From JBBRLA01 sp038231615 (lineage in GTDB: Bacteria > Myxococcota_A > Polyangia > Palsa-1104 > JAEUJZ01), in the NCBI GenBank assembly GCA_038231615.1, contig JBBRLA010000007.1:1-32759 (forward strand): a stretch of 32,759 nucleotides of DNA, read 5' to 3'. The position numbers and the translations under genes were made by a program. Within the stretch, counting starts at the first letter, position 1, and every line of letters starts with the position of its first letter. The notes beneath the pieces were generated by a model. That model ran no database searches, was not told where the DNA came from, and worked only from the letters and a program-made list of their open reading frames with translations. Positions 5,839-13,859 of this stretch are shown here, piece after piece.

Positions 5839-7227
5839 ATGGACCAGAACAATGACACCCACGATGCGGCCGACCGCGAGGACTTCAAGCGGCTGGCGGC
5901 CGAACTACACGAAGGTCTGCGCCAGCAGCGCTGCCACAGCATCGCCATCTTCCACAATGGCCGGCGCCTGATCGTCATCCGCGACCGCCGGCTCTGGGGC
6001 CTGGCCGGCGCGCCGAGCTGCGAGGCGTGGATCGACGACACCTATGGCATCGGCGAACGCCAGGCGCGCAAGTATTTCCGCATCGGCGAGGTCCTGTCCG
6101 CGGAGTTCTGCGAGGGCCTGTCGCTGGACATCAACTCCCTGTACCAGATCGCCCAGGCCCCCGTGGAGCTGCGGGACACCCTGAAGGACGTGGGCCAGCA
6201 GGAAGGCCTGCCGCCCGGTGCCCTGCGCCAGGGCTGGCATGCCGGGGCCCGGTTGCTAGCGGTACGGGCCTCGCCGGGTGAGCTGGCCGACCCGAACGGG
6301 TACTCGCGAAAGGAGACCGAGACCCAGGCCCGGGAGGAGACGGCACAGGTGGCGCGGACGTGGGCCGAGCAGAACGAGGATGAGCCGAAGCTGCGGAAAC
6401 ACCGGGGCCCGGTGACACTCCCTTCCCTGCTCGGGAGCGCGACGCGCGATCTGGGGCGGGTGGTCAAGCAGCTAGCGCGGACGTGGCCCTCGCCGGACCA
6501 GGTGCCCGAGGAGGACGCCTGGGCCCTGCTGGCGGCGATCGATCTGGCCACGCCGCGCCTGCGCCAGCTCGTCGCCGGCAGCGCGCTGGATGAAGATGAA
6601 GAGGTCGCCGCCGCGAACGTCGTGGCACCGCCCCTGAAGACCGCGCCGGCCTCAAAGACCGTGCAAGCCGCGCCGGCCCCTCAAGCCGCGCCACCCCCGC
6701 CACTTCAAGACCCACTACCCTGCGCGACCGCGGTGCCATCGCCCCAAAAGACCACGCCGCCGCCCAGTTTCACCCCGCTGATCGCCGCGATCCACCGGGA
6801 GCTGGATCGAGGCGAACAAGATCGGATCGAAAAGGACCTCCAGTTCATCGTCCGCGGTGACCCGCCCGATCCGCACCTCTCGTCGCTCCGGCGGATCTTT
6901 CCCTTCCTGGTGCGCGGGTCCGATCCGGTGCCGCGGGTGCTCCTCGAGCAATGGATCGAGCGGCTGGGCCATCCAGACCCCGACCGGCGCGGCAGCTTCG
7001 CGCTCTGGTTCCACGAGCGTTCGCGCCTGCGCGGGTTCGGCTCTTGCCTGCGCGCCCTGTGGACCTCCCCCCTCACCCCGCTCATGCGGAGCAAGGTAGA
7101 GGAGGCATCCCAGAGAACCCTGCCGACCCGCACGAACCCGCCGCCGGCTGAAGATTCGCCGATCGCCCTTCGATCACGCTTGATCCTTCCGCTCGACGTG
7201 CTAGCGTCGCTGCGGCCGGGTCAGTAG
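5839..7227 (+). CDS. hypothetical protein, possible DUF3102-like DNA-binding N-terminus
   Basis: Unrecognised 462-residue protein. The N-terminal ~120 residues are helical. They include CEAWIDDTYGIGERQARKYF followed by RIGEVLS, which looks like a helix-turn-helix. The 'W....YG.S.R.A..Y...' layout is reminiscent of DUF3102 and plasmid or phage regulators. Then come a charged region, an Ala/Pro-rich linker (about 260-310, many AP and PPPP runs), and a C-terminal domain of about 140 residues rich in Arg and aromatic residues (FALWFHERSRLRGFG). The start is the ATG giving MDQNNDTHD; the longer frame upstream overlaps other coding remnants. The next unknown gene begins 44 bp later on the same strand, so they probably form a module. 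Confidence 0.6.
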   Translation: MDQNNDTHDAADREDFKRLAAELHEGLRQQRCHSIAIFHNGRRLIVIRDRRLWGLAGAPSCEAWIDDTYGIGERQARKYFRIGEVLSAEFCEGLSLDINSLYQIAQAPVELRDTLKDVGQQEGLPPGALRQGWHAGARLLAVRASPGELADPNGYSRKETETQAREETAQVARTWAEQNEDEPKLRKHRGPVTLPSLLGSATRDLGRVVKQLARTWPSPDQVPEEDAWALLAAIDLATPRLRQLVAGSALDEDEEVAAANVVAPPLKTAPASKTVQAAPAPQAAPPPPLQDPLPCATAVPSPQKTTPPPSFTPLIAAIHRELDRGEQDRIEKDLQFIVRGDPPDPHLSSLRRIFPFLVRGSDPVPRVLLEQWIERLGHPDPDRRGSFALWFHERSRLRGFGSCLRALWTSPLTPLMRSKVEEASQRTLPTRTNPPPAEDSPIALRSRLILPLDVLASLRPGQ

Positions 7228-7271
7228 GCGGCCGCTTCTTCAACTTCCCGCTTCTCCTTGGATCATCGATC

Positions 7272-8507
7272 ATGAGCAGAAAACGCGTCAAAAAACGTAA
7301 ACCGGATGCACGCCCCGCCGAGCCGGAGGACGATCCTCCTTCGGAGAACGATCCTCCTTCGGAGGAGAAGCAGGCCAAAGCCCGCGAGAATTTGAAACGC
7401 TCGACGGCGGCGCTCCTCTCCAGGGACAAAAACATGATGGACATGATCCTGTGGACGGGTGCATTCCACGAGGTGGATCTGCAGCGCATGCTGCGCGGGC
7501 AGCTCATCGGAGGTGGGATGTTCCCACCCTGCGGTCTGTCGCTGCGCGAGAAAATCGACCTGGAAGACCCGCACGGAGACTTCACCGAGCCCCCCGAGCG
7601 GGTGTACAATCGGACCCTGACCCAGCTCAGGCTGGAGGGGCCTCTGGATCCGATCGCGGCGCCCCGCCACCTCTTGCGTTGCCCCCTGGAGGAACGCGCC
7701 CAGGAGTTAGACCGGCACGTCCCCTGCCATGAGGCACAGGGCAGCCTGCCCAAAGACCCGCGGTGGGACCCATCCAGGGGCCGCCTCACCCCTGAGCAGG
7801 CGGCCTTGGAGGTAGTCATCGCGGTTCCCGACATCACCCCCTGCTCGGTGATCTTTCACCGGGCCTGTGCCTGGCTGCCGACGATCCTTTCCGATCACTT
7901 CCCGCTGCGGGGCGTGACCGCGATACCACCCGACCCGGCCGATCTGGCCGGCCGGGCGCGGGCCACCATCCAGCGCGCCGGCGAAGTCGAGTTGCAGACG
8001 GTGCATGAGCAGCTCGGCTTCCTTCTGGCCACCCAGCGCCTGCGTCTGACCGAACTGCTGGTGATGCTGGAGAATTCGCTGCCGGTGACGGATGCGGCCT
8101 GGCTGCCCTGCCGCGACGATCCCCAGCGCAACCTGGACGCGGAGGACTTCGCCGACGAAGGCGGGCCCCAGCCTCCCCTGGCACGCCGCCGCTGCCCACT
8201 GCACGTCCGCGCCTTGCTCGGCGACCGAACGGTGCCCTGCATCCAGGCACAGTGGATGGACGCGGACCTGGATCTGGTCAAGCTGCGCCTCGGCTCCACC
8301 GACAAGCGCCTGCACCTGCCGATGCTGGGGACTTGGCAGGAGGATCCGGTTCGGGTGCTGGCGCTGCGCCCATGCCACCTGCTCGGCCGTCTCCTTTCGC
8401 TGACCCTGTACCCGCTGCTTTTGTGGGAAAGAGAGCAGAGCGACGGCCAGGCCCCGCAGGCGCCCGGGACCCAGGAGGACGCCTGGCCCGAAGAACAGAC
8501 CCTATAA
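7272..8507 (+). CDS. hypothetical protein downstream of the 5839 gene
   Basis: Unrecognised 411-residue protein. The first 35 residues are basic then acidic and disordered-looking, with a duplicated 18-bp unit at 7331-7366 encoding DDPPSE-NDPPSE. The body has helical stretches (EVELQTVHEQLGFLLATQRL, then RLTELLVMLENSL), several Cys residues (MFPPCGL, LLRCPLEE, HVPCHEA, RRCPLHV) and no signal peptide. It has no motif I can assign to an enzyme family. It follows the preceding unknown gene by 44 bp with no obvious Shine-Dalgarno site. Codon use looks like ordinary high-GC coding DNA, which supports it being real. Confidence 0.55.
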   Translation: MSRKRVKKRKPDARPAEPEDDPPSENDPPSEEKQAKARENLKRSTAALLSRDKNMMDMILWTGAFHEVDLQRMLRGQLIGGGMFPPCGLSLREKIDLEDPHGDFTEPPERVYNRTLTQLRLEGPLDPIAAPRHLLRCPLEERAQELDRHVPCHEAQGSLPKDPRWDPSRGRLTPEQAALEVVIAVPDITPCSVIFHRACAWLPTILSDHFPLRGVTAIPPDPADLAGRARATIQRAGEVELQTVHEQLGFLLATQRLRLTELLVMLENSLPVTDAAWLPCRDDPQRNLDAEDFADEGGPQPPLARRRCPLHVRALLGDRTVPCIQAQWMDADLDLVKLRLGSTDKRLHLPMLGTWQEDPVRVLALRPCHLLGRLLSLTLYPLLLWEREQSDGQAPQAPGTQEDAWPEEQTL

Positions 8508-8735
8508 GCCGGCACAGGTCACCCTGCCTCACCCTTTCCCTGCCTGGTTCCACTTACATGGGGCGGAGGGATTACAGCAAGGGGGGGCTGAACGGGATGT
8601 TGCCGGCTCCTCCCGAGCAGGGTAAAGTCGCCGCACGAGCAGCAGGAAGGCACTCTTCGACAGGCCCATCCTCCCAGGACGGAGTAGTGCTATGGTCCGG
8701 CCCACATGGAACCCGCCCCGCTCGTCGAGGTGAGC

Positions 8736-9242
8736 ATGGTCCGCGAGGATCTCCGCGACCTCCCCTGTTTCTCCCTGCCCGCCCCCTACACGCTGCGCCC
8801 TTACCGACCCGGCGACGTGGACACCTGGGTACGCGTCCACCGCGAGGCCGAGGAGCACCACCCAATCACCCCGGCGCTCTTCCACCACGAATTCGGCCAA
8901 AACGACCCGCCGCTGGTGCAACGCCAGCTCTTCCTGTGCGAGGGCAACGGCACCGAGATCGGTACCGCCACCGCCTGGTGGCACCCCTCCTACCGCGGTG
9001 CCTGCCACGGGCGCATCCACTGGGTGGCCATCATCCCGCGAGCGCAGGGCCGGGGACTGGGCCGGCCCCTCATTTCCGCCCTGTGCCATCGCTTAGTAAA
9101 GCTCGGCCACGACCGCGCCTACCTGACCACCGAGACGGTGCGCCGCCCCGCCATCCACCTGTACCGGCAATTCGGCTTCGTCCCCGAGATCAAGGACGAC
9201 GCCGACCGACGCGCCTGGCGCGAGATCGAGATGTCAACATGA
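8736..9242 (+). CDS. GNAT family N-acetyltransferase
   Basis: This ~168-residue protein has the GNAT fold order: YTLRPYRPGDVDTWVRVHRE at the N-terminus, then the acetyl-CoA binding motif A IHWVAIIPRAQGRGLGRPLI (Q/R-x-x-G-x-G/A pattern), and a C-terminal YRQFGFVPE typical of motif B. The acceptor cannot be read from the sequence. I place the start at ATG 8736, which has GAGG five bases upstream. An in-frame ATG at 8706 is possible but lacks a site. The extended -10-like TGCTATGGT (8689-8696... region just before 8700) fits the later start. Its stop overlaps the next start as ATGA, implying translational coupling. Confidence 0.85.
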   Translation: MVREDLRDLPCFSLPAPYTLRPYRPGDVDTWVRVHREAEEHHPITPALFHHEFGQNDPPLVQRQLFLCEGNGTEIGTATAWWHPSYRGACHGRIHWVAIIPRAQGRGLGRPLISALCHRLVKLGHDRAYLTTETVRRPAIHLYRQFGFVPEIKDDADRRAWREIEMST

Positions 9243-10045
9243 CCCAACAAACCGACCTGCGCGGCCTCAAGGTGACCTACTTCGGCGACTGGGTGTTTTA
9301 CACCGGGCCGCAGTTCATCGAAAGCCCCTTCGAGATGGTCTCCAAGGACTGCCAGCTGCACTTCCTGGGCAAGCCGGTGACCGAGGCCCTGACCACCGCC
9401 GGGGCCGAGGTGCGCGCCCATAGCAACTGGGAACTTTACCACTTCTCTCCCGAGCAGTATGAAGAGGCCCTCTCGCGCAGCGACGTGATCATCGTCAGCG
9501 ACGTGGAGGCCCGCTGCTTCCACCTGGACCCCTCGTTCTTCGACCGGCGGACCTACGGCAAGCAGGTCGTCACCTTTCCCGACCGCCTGAAGCGCCTGCG
9601 CCGGGAGGTCGAGGCGGGCAAGGGGCTGCTCTACCTGGGCGGCTGGCTCAGCTTCTCCGGGCACATGGAGAAAGGCGGCTGGCGCCGCTCGCCCATCGCC
9701 CCCTGGCTGCCCTTCACCTGCCTCATCGGCGACGACCTGGTCGAAAGCTCCGAGGGCTTTCACGCCGAGGCGGTGAACCCCGAGCACCCGATGATCCGCG
9801 GCCTGCCCCTTTCCACGCTGCCGCCGCTCCTGGGCTACAACGAGTTCATCCCCCGGGAGAGCTTTCATACCCTGTGGCGCATCGCCGAGACCGGGCACCC
9901 GCTTCTGGGCGTCTCGCATCACGGCGCCGGCCGCATGGTGACCTATGGATCGGACCCGGTGCCCCACTGGGGCATCAACCTGATGCTCTGGGAAAGCTAC
10001 CAGGCACTGTGGCAGCGCCTGGTCCACTGGGCGGCCGGGCGATAG
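9239..10045 (+). CDS. glutamine amidotransferase-like protein (PF07090/DUF1355 type)
   Basis: This 268-residue protein begins with a Rossmann-like strand (LKVTYFGDWVFY). It contains SDVIIVSDVEA and GLLYLGGWLSFSGHMEKGGW, followed by a Pro-rich block and HPMIRGLP. The 'GG.LSFSG...GGW..SP......P' layout is characteristic of the putative glutamine amidotransferase family related to class I GATases. The usual Cys nucleophile is not evident in the GGWLSFSG elbow, so amidotransferase activity is doubtful. A C-terminal GVSHHGAGRMVTYGSDPVPH may be a ligand-binding part. It starts within the stop of the GNAT gene and is followed five bases later by a permease gene. The three probably act on one metabolite. 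Confidence 0.75.
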   Translation: MTQQTDLRGLKVTYFGDWVFYTGPQFIESPFEMVSKDCQLHFLGKPVTEALTTAGAEVRAHSNWELYHFSPEQYEEALSRSDVIIVSDVEARCFHLDPSFFDRRTYGKQVVTFPDRLKRLRREVEAGKGLLYLGGWLSFSGHMEKGGWRRSPIAPWLPFTCLIGDDLVESSEGFHAEAVNPEHPMIRGLPLSTLPPLLGYNEFIPRESFHTLWRIAETGHPLLGVSHHGAGRMVTYGSDPVPHWGINLMLWESYQALWQRLVHWAAGR

Positions 10046-10050
10046 GCCCC

Positions 10051-11493
10051 ATGGCCCACGAGGTGGGAAACGCCCCCGTGACGTTGCGTGCCGGGGCGCT
10101 CAAGCTGCCGGCGGTGCTGATGCAGGGCATCACCCACATGGCGCCGGCCGCGGGGCTGATCCTGTCGATCCAGTTCATCGTCAAGGAGGCCGGGACCTTG
10201 ACGCCGCTGGCCTACGGCATCGCCTTCCTGATCGTGCTGACCCTGGGCGTTTCCCTGATCCAGCTGGCCCGGCACCTGCCCTCCGCGGGAGGCTACTACA
10301 CCTACTTGAGTCGCACCGTCCACCCCGGGGCGGGCTTCCTGACCGCCTGGCTCTATTTTCTCTACGATCCAACCTCCACCGCCATCAACCTGGCCTACAT
10401 GGGTTTGCTTCTGCAGCAGGCGCTGCGCTCGGAGTGGGGCCTGGTCTGCCCATGGTGGGCGTTTTTGTTCGTGGCCGCTTTGCTCATCGGCCTGCTCAGC
10501 TTCTACGGGGTGGAGATCTCGGCCCGGCTGATGCTGGTCCTGGGTCTGGCCGAGGTGGTCATCGTGCTTCTCCTCTGCGCCGCGGGCCTGAATGCGGGCG
10601 CGGTCCCGGCGGCAGTGCCAGGCGGCGGCGGGGCGCACGGGCTCTGGCTGGGGGTGGTGTTGGCGATCTTCTCCTTCACCGGCTTCGAGTCGGTCGCCCC
10701 GCTGGCCGAGGAGACAGAGGCCCCGAAAAAAAACCTTCCCCGGGCGATTCTGGGCGGTATTCTGCTCATGGGAGGGTTCTACCTCTTCACCTCCTGGGCC
10801 CTTTTGCGCGGCTGGAGGGCCGCCGGCCTGGGCGGCCTGACCGCTTTCGCCGACGCCGCCGAGTACCCGGTCTTGGTCCTCGCCCGCCGCCTGTGGGGAC
10901 CCGCCTGGGTGCTGATCCTTCTGGCCCTCTTCAACTCTGTCATCGCCGTGTCCATCGCCTGCACCACCTCCTCGACCCGGGTGTTCTACGCCATGGGCCG
11001 CGCCGGGGCCCTGCCGCGGGCACTGGCTTTCGTCCATCCCGTGCACCGCACCCCGGTGGTGGCCATCTGGGTGCAGACCGCCCTGACCCTGCTCATCGGC
11101 CTGGTCCTGGGCTTCTGGCTCGGTCCGGACCAGGAGTACTTCTTCCTGGGCGTGGTCATGACCCTGGGGATGGTGCTGGTCTACAGCGCCGGCAACCTGG
11201 GCGTCTTCCTCTTCTTCACTCAAGAAAAAAGGGAATCCTATAACCCGATCCTGCATGTGGTCTTCCCGCTCTTCTCTACCCTGGGCCTCATCGCGGTGGG
11301 TGTGCTCTCGGTCTACCCCCTGCCCCCGCCCCCGATCCGCTATGCCCCCTACGTGGTCCTCGTCTGGCTCGGGCTGGGGATTTTGGTTCTGTTCATCATG
11401 CGCCTGCAAGGAAAAGAGCGATTCCTCCTACATGCCGGCCAGGCCGCCTTCGAGCCCCCGGCCTTGCCCCCGCCGAAAGCCGACTCACCTTGA
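10051..11493 (+). CDS. APC family amino acid permease
   Basis: This 480-residue protein is almost entirely hydrophobic, with about 12 predicted transmembrane segments, the usual APC size. Signature parts include GITHMAPAAGLILSIQFIV (TM1), LARHLPSAGGYYTYLSRTVH (TM2-TM3 with the SAGGYY motif) and FTGFESVAPLAEETEAPKKN, the APC consensus after TM6. A hydrophilic C-terminal tail ends it. The role is inner-membrane uptake of an amino acid or amine; the substrate is not readable. Start at ATG 10051, five bases after the preceding stop, so co-transcribed. Odd point: an A8 run at 10726-10733 inside GC-rich coding DNA, in the PKKN codons. Confidence 0.9.
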   Translation: MAHEVGNAPVTLRAGALKLPAVLMQGITHMAPAAGLILSIQFIVKEAGTLTPLAYGIAFLIVLTLGVSLIQLARHLPSAGGYYTYLSRTVHPGAGFLTAWLYFLYDPTSTAINLAYMGLLLQQALRSEWGLVCPWWAFLFVAALLIGLLSFYGVEISARLMLVLGLAEVVIVLLLCAAGLNAGAVPAAVPGGGGAHGLWLGVVLAIFSFTGFESVAPLAEETEAPKKNLPRAILGGILLMGGFYLFTSWALLRGWRAAGLGGLTAFADAAEYPVLVLARRLWGPAWVLILLALFNSVIAVSIACTTSSTRVFYAMGRAGALPRALAFVHPVHRTPVVAIWVQTALTLLIGLVLGFWLGPDQEYFFLGVVMTLGMVLVYSAGNLGVFLFFTQEKRESYNPILHVVFPLFSTLGLIAVGVLSVYPLPPPPIRYAPYVVLVWLGLGILVLFIMRLQGKERFLLHAGQAAFEPPALPPPKADSP

Positions 11494-11511
11494 AGAGAGG
11501 AGGTTTTGATC

Positions 11512-11859
11512 ATGGCCGAACAGACGAACCCCAATACGCCTTCCAAGGCCCCGGCTCCAGTTACCCAGGCGGGGGCCATGACCGCCCCGCCCCCGCAGCA
11601 GCCGGTGCCTCCGTCCAGGCAACTATCGGAAGAGGCAGCCGATCACGAGCAGATGCTGGCCGGTCCCAAAGGCTCGACCGCCGCTGCGTACGAGACCGCC
11701 CACAAGGCACAAGTCGAAGCGGAGGGCCTGAAGATGGCCGGCGATGGCCCCCCCGCGGTCCCCGAGGGCGACATGCTCGCGGAGGTCGAAGAATACAAGT
11801 CCCATCCCGCCCAAGCTCCTGACGCGCAGACCGCCACGACGCAAGCCCCGGTCAAATAG
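11512..11859 (+). CDS. small Pro/Ala/Gln-rich hypothetical protein
   Basis: This 115-residue soluble, probably disordered protein is rich in Pro, Ala, Gln and Thr, with a short helical centre (EEAADHEQMLAGPKG and AAYETAHKAQVEAEGLKMAG). A strong AGAGAGGAGG ribosome binding site at 11494-11503 lies eight bases before the ATG, and it follows the permease stop by 18 bp. Both support it as the last gene of the GNAT-permease operon. I recognise no family. It could be a coiled-coil adaptor or simply a low-complexity protein. Confidence 0.7.
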   Translation: MAEQTNPNTPSKAPAPVTQAGAMTAPPPQQPVPPSRQLSEEAADHEQMLAGPKGSTAAAYETAHKAQVEAEGLKMAGDGPPAVPEGDMLAEVEEYKSHPAQAPDAQTATTQAPVK

Positions 11860-11932
11860 TCGCGGACCTGCCCTGTGCAAATAGCCGTGAACCGAAATAG
11901 CCCGGAGAAGTGCGAGCGTCGCTCGACGAGCG

Positions 11933-13387
11933 TCAGGGTTTAACGCCCTTCTTGCTGACCGCGGCGGGCGGCGCCGGGAATTCCACCTTCCACGTACGAA
12001 AGACCTCCTCTGCCACCTTGGGCTGCTGAGTCTTTGGCACCCCGCAGAGGAAAAGCACCAGCCGCCCGCGGCGCTCGACCGAGTAGCTTGATTCCTTGCC
12101 GACGTCGCGCTCCTCGGACAGGGCCCCTTGCAGCTTCTGTCCCGCCTTCTCCGTCTCACGGGCGTCCCCTTCGGTGTCCCAGGCGGAGAGTATGACCACC
12201 GTGGGCATCTGGGCCACCCCAGCGTCCTTGCCTGACTCCTTGCCAACGTCTTTGCCGCTTGCCGTTGGCTTCTCCGGCGCGGCGTAGGCCACCATGCGGT
12301 CGCCGCCCCAGCCGGCGGCGGCCCGTTCCGCCTGGGCGGCGGGCATCTTGGATTCGAACCAGATCTTGAAGACCATCTCGCCGAGCACGTCCCGGCGCAC
12401 CTCGGCCAGCGTCCCGGGAGGGCCCAGGGTAGTCAGCGGCGCCGGGGTGACCGGGACGGGCAACTCGTGCGCCTGGTATTTCTCCGGGTGCATCACCTGC
12501 TCCGTCGAGTCGGGCGGCTTCTGGAACACCTCGTCGATACGGCTCCATGGCTGAGTGGCGCGCATCGACTCGACAAAGTCCAGACCCGCGGCGTAGGGAA
12601 AGAGCAGGGTCTCCCGCAGCACTGCCGGGGCGTCGCGGAAAGCCGGGGTAGCGCCCCTGCTCATCTGCATCATCTGCTTGCCCAGCCGCGACACCATATC
12701 CGGCATCTTGCTCAGGTCCAGACCCATCGACTGCGCCACGAACTCCAGCATCACTGCGGTGCCGTCCCCCTCGACCAGCGCGGCACGGGCCAGTTGCCGG
12801 TCGCCGTCCTCCTTCAGCGGCTGCGAGAAGCGCCGAAGGTCGAAGTGCTGGTCCTGCAGGGCGTGCTGGATCTCGTGGGCCATCGCCGGCCGCTGCATCT
12901 CCAGGGGCAGCCAGTCGGCCACGTAGAGCGTCCGGGAATAGGGGTCATAGAAGCCGGCCACCTGCTCAGTCAGCAGGTCAAAAAGCATTTTTTCGTAGTC
13001 CACCCCCACCGGCAGAAGCCCCAGGCGCTGGAGCACCCCCGACTCGGTGCGCACCTCCGCGGGGGTGTACTCCTTACTGATGCGCTCGCGGAGCTTCTCG
13101 CCGATCTCGCCCCGGGTCAGGATGCCGCGCTTGAAGGGGGTCGAAAGGGGCAGCGCCCGCAGTGCCGATACCTGCCGGGTGATCTCGTCCACGGCGCCCA
13201 GCAACGCGTCCTTGGGGGCCTTGACCGGCTGGCCGGTGGGGGCCTGCGGGCCGCCGGTCCTGCCGACCCGCTGCTCCTTTTGCCCGGCATCGGTCTTCTG
13301 TGGGGTCCGCGCCAAGACCCCGGGACTGGCGGCAGACAGAAGGAGGCCCAGGGAGACCGAAAGGCGGCGAAGCGGTTTTGCGTGCAT
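11933..13387 (-). CDS. secreted zinc metalloprotease-like protein (HExxH)
   Basis: This 484-residue protein has an N-terminal signal sequence (MHAKPLRRLSVSLGLLLSAA, likely cleavage after VLA) and a disordered basic linker. The catalytic-looking segment is AMAHEIQHALQDQHFDLRRF, with the HExxH zinc motif at 171-175. VEGDGTAVMLE follows about 30 residues later, and its Glu206 may be the third ligand as in gluzincins. GFYDPYSRTLYVAD just upstream is typical of this uncharacterised group of putative metallopeptidases. The C-terminal half is non-catalytic with a Lys/Asp-rich insert. A TATGAT hexamer lies at 13401-13396, eight bases before the ATG, suggesting a very short leader. It is transcribed divergently from the DksA-like gene. 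Confidence 0.75.
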   Translation of the reverse strand: MHAKPLRRLSVSLGLLLSAASPGVLARTPQKTDAGQKEQRVGRTGGPQAPTGQPVKAPKDALLGAVDEITRQVSALRALPLSTPFKRGILTRGEIGEKLRERISKEYTPAEVRTESGVLQRLGLLPVGVDYEKMLFDLLTEQVAGFYDPYSRTLYVADWLPLEMQRPAMAHEIQHALQDQHFDLRRFSQPLKEDGDRQLARAALVEGDGTAVMLEFVAQSMGLDLSKMPDMVSRLGKQMMQMSRGATPAFRDAPAVLRETLLFPYAAGLDFVESMRATQPWSRIDEVFQKPPDSTEQVMHPEKYQAHELPVPVTPAPLTTLGPPGTLAEVRRDVLGEMVFKIWFESKMPAAQAERAAAGWGGDRMVAYAAPEKPTASGKDVGKESGKDAGVAQMPTVVILSAWDTEGDARETEKAGQKLQGALSEERDVGKESSYSVERRGRLVLFLCGVPKTQQPKVAEEVFRTWKVEFPAPPAAVSKKGVKP

Positions 13388-13460
13388 GAAGCCCCATCAT
13401 AGCGCAGTTGTGTCCAAAAGAAGGTTGATCTGGCCGGGGTTCCCTGGGTAGCTTTTGCCG

Positions 13461-13859
13461 ATGCCGATAAGTGAAACCACCAGGCAGGGCCACCGCAAGC
13501 GGCTGGAGAAGACCCGGGACCAGATCCTCGCCGAGGGGGACATCCCCATCGAGCCCAACCGTCGCGACCCCACCGCCGTGGGCAGGGACGATGACGAGCA
13601 GCCCCTGAACGAGATGTCCCAGGCCATCGCTTCCAGCCGCAACCGGGCGCGGCAAGAGTCGCTGGCGCAGATCGAGGCGGCGCTGCGGCGTCTGTCCGAA
13701 CACCCGGACGACTTTGGCCTGTGCGTGGAGTGCGAGGAGCCGATCCCCGAGCGGCGCCTCTTGCTGATGCCCTACGTGGAGCTGTGCGTGGAGTGCCAAC
13801 GCAAGCAGGACGGCCCCAGGCAGCCCCAAAGCCGCAAGAACCTCACCGACTACAAGTAG
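13461..13859 (+). CDS. DksA/TraR family zinc-finger protein
   Basis: This 132-residue protein has an N-terminal coiled-coil-like half (ETTRQGHRKRLEKTRDQILA, later SSRNRARQESLAQIEAALRR) and a C-terminal zinc finger CVEC-x17-CVEC (Cys 88, 91, 109, 112) with ECEEPIPERRLLLMPYVELC. This is the DksA/TraR C4 finger, and the FG.C.EC..PI...RL...P pattern is diagnostic. Family members bind the RNA polymerase secondary channel and modulate transcription, often with ppGpp. The acidic tip expected in DksA is not obvious, so its activity may differ. I use ATG 13461; a TTG two codons earlier is possible. Its 3' end overlaps the convergent sigma-54 activator by about 10 bp. Confidence 0.85.
   Translation: MPISETTRQGHRKRLEKTRDQILAEGDIPIEPNRRDPTAVGRDDDEQPLNEMSQAIASSRNRARQESLAQIEAALRRLSEHPDDFGLCVECEEPIPERRLLLMPYVELCVECQRKQDGPRQPQSRKNLTDYK

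Noticed and set aside
9997..11409. 470-codon minus-strand frame opposite the permease
   Set aside because: The permease in the other direction has clear APC motifs and transmembrane segments. The antisense product is Gln/Asp/His-rich shadow sequence.
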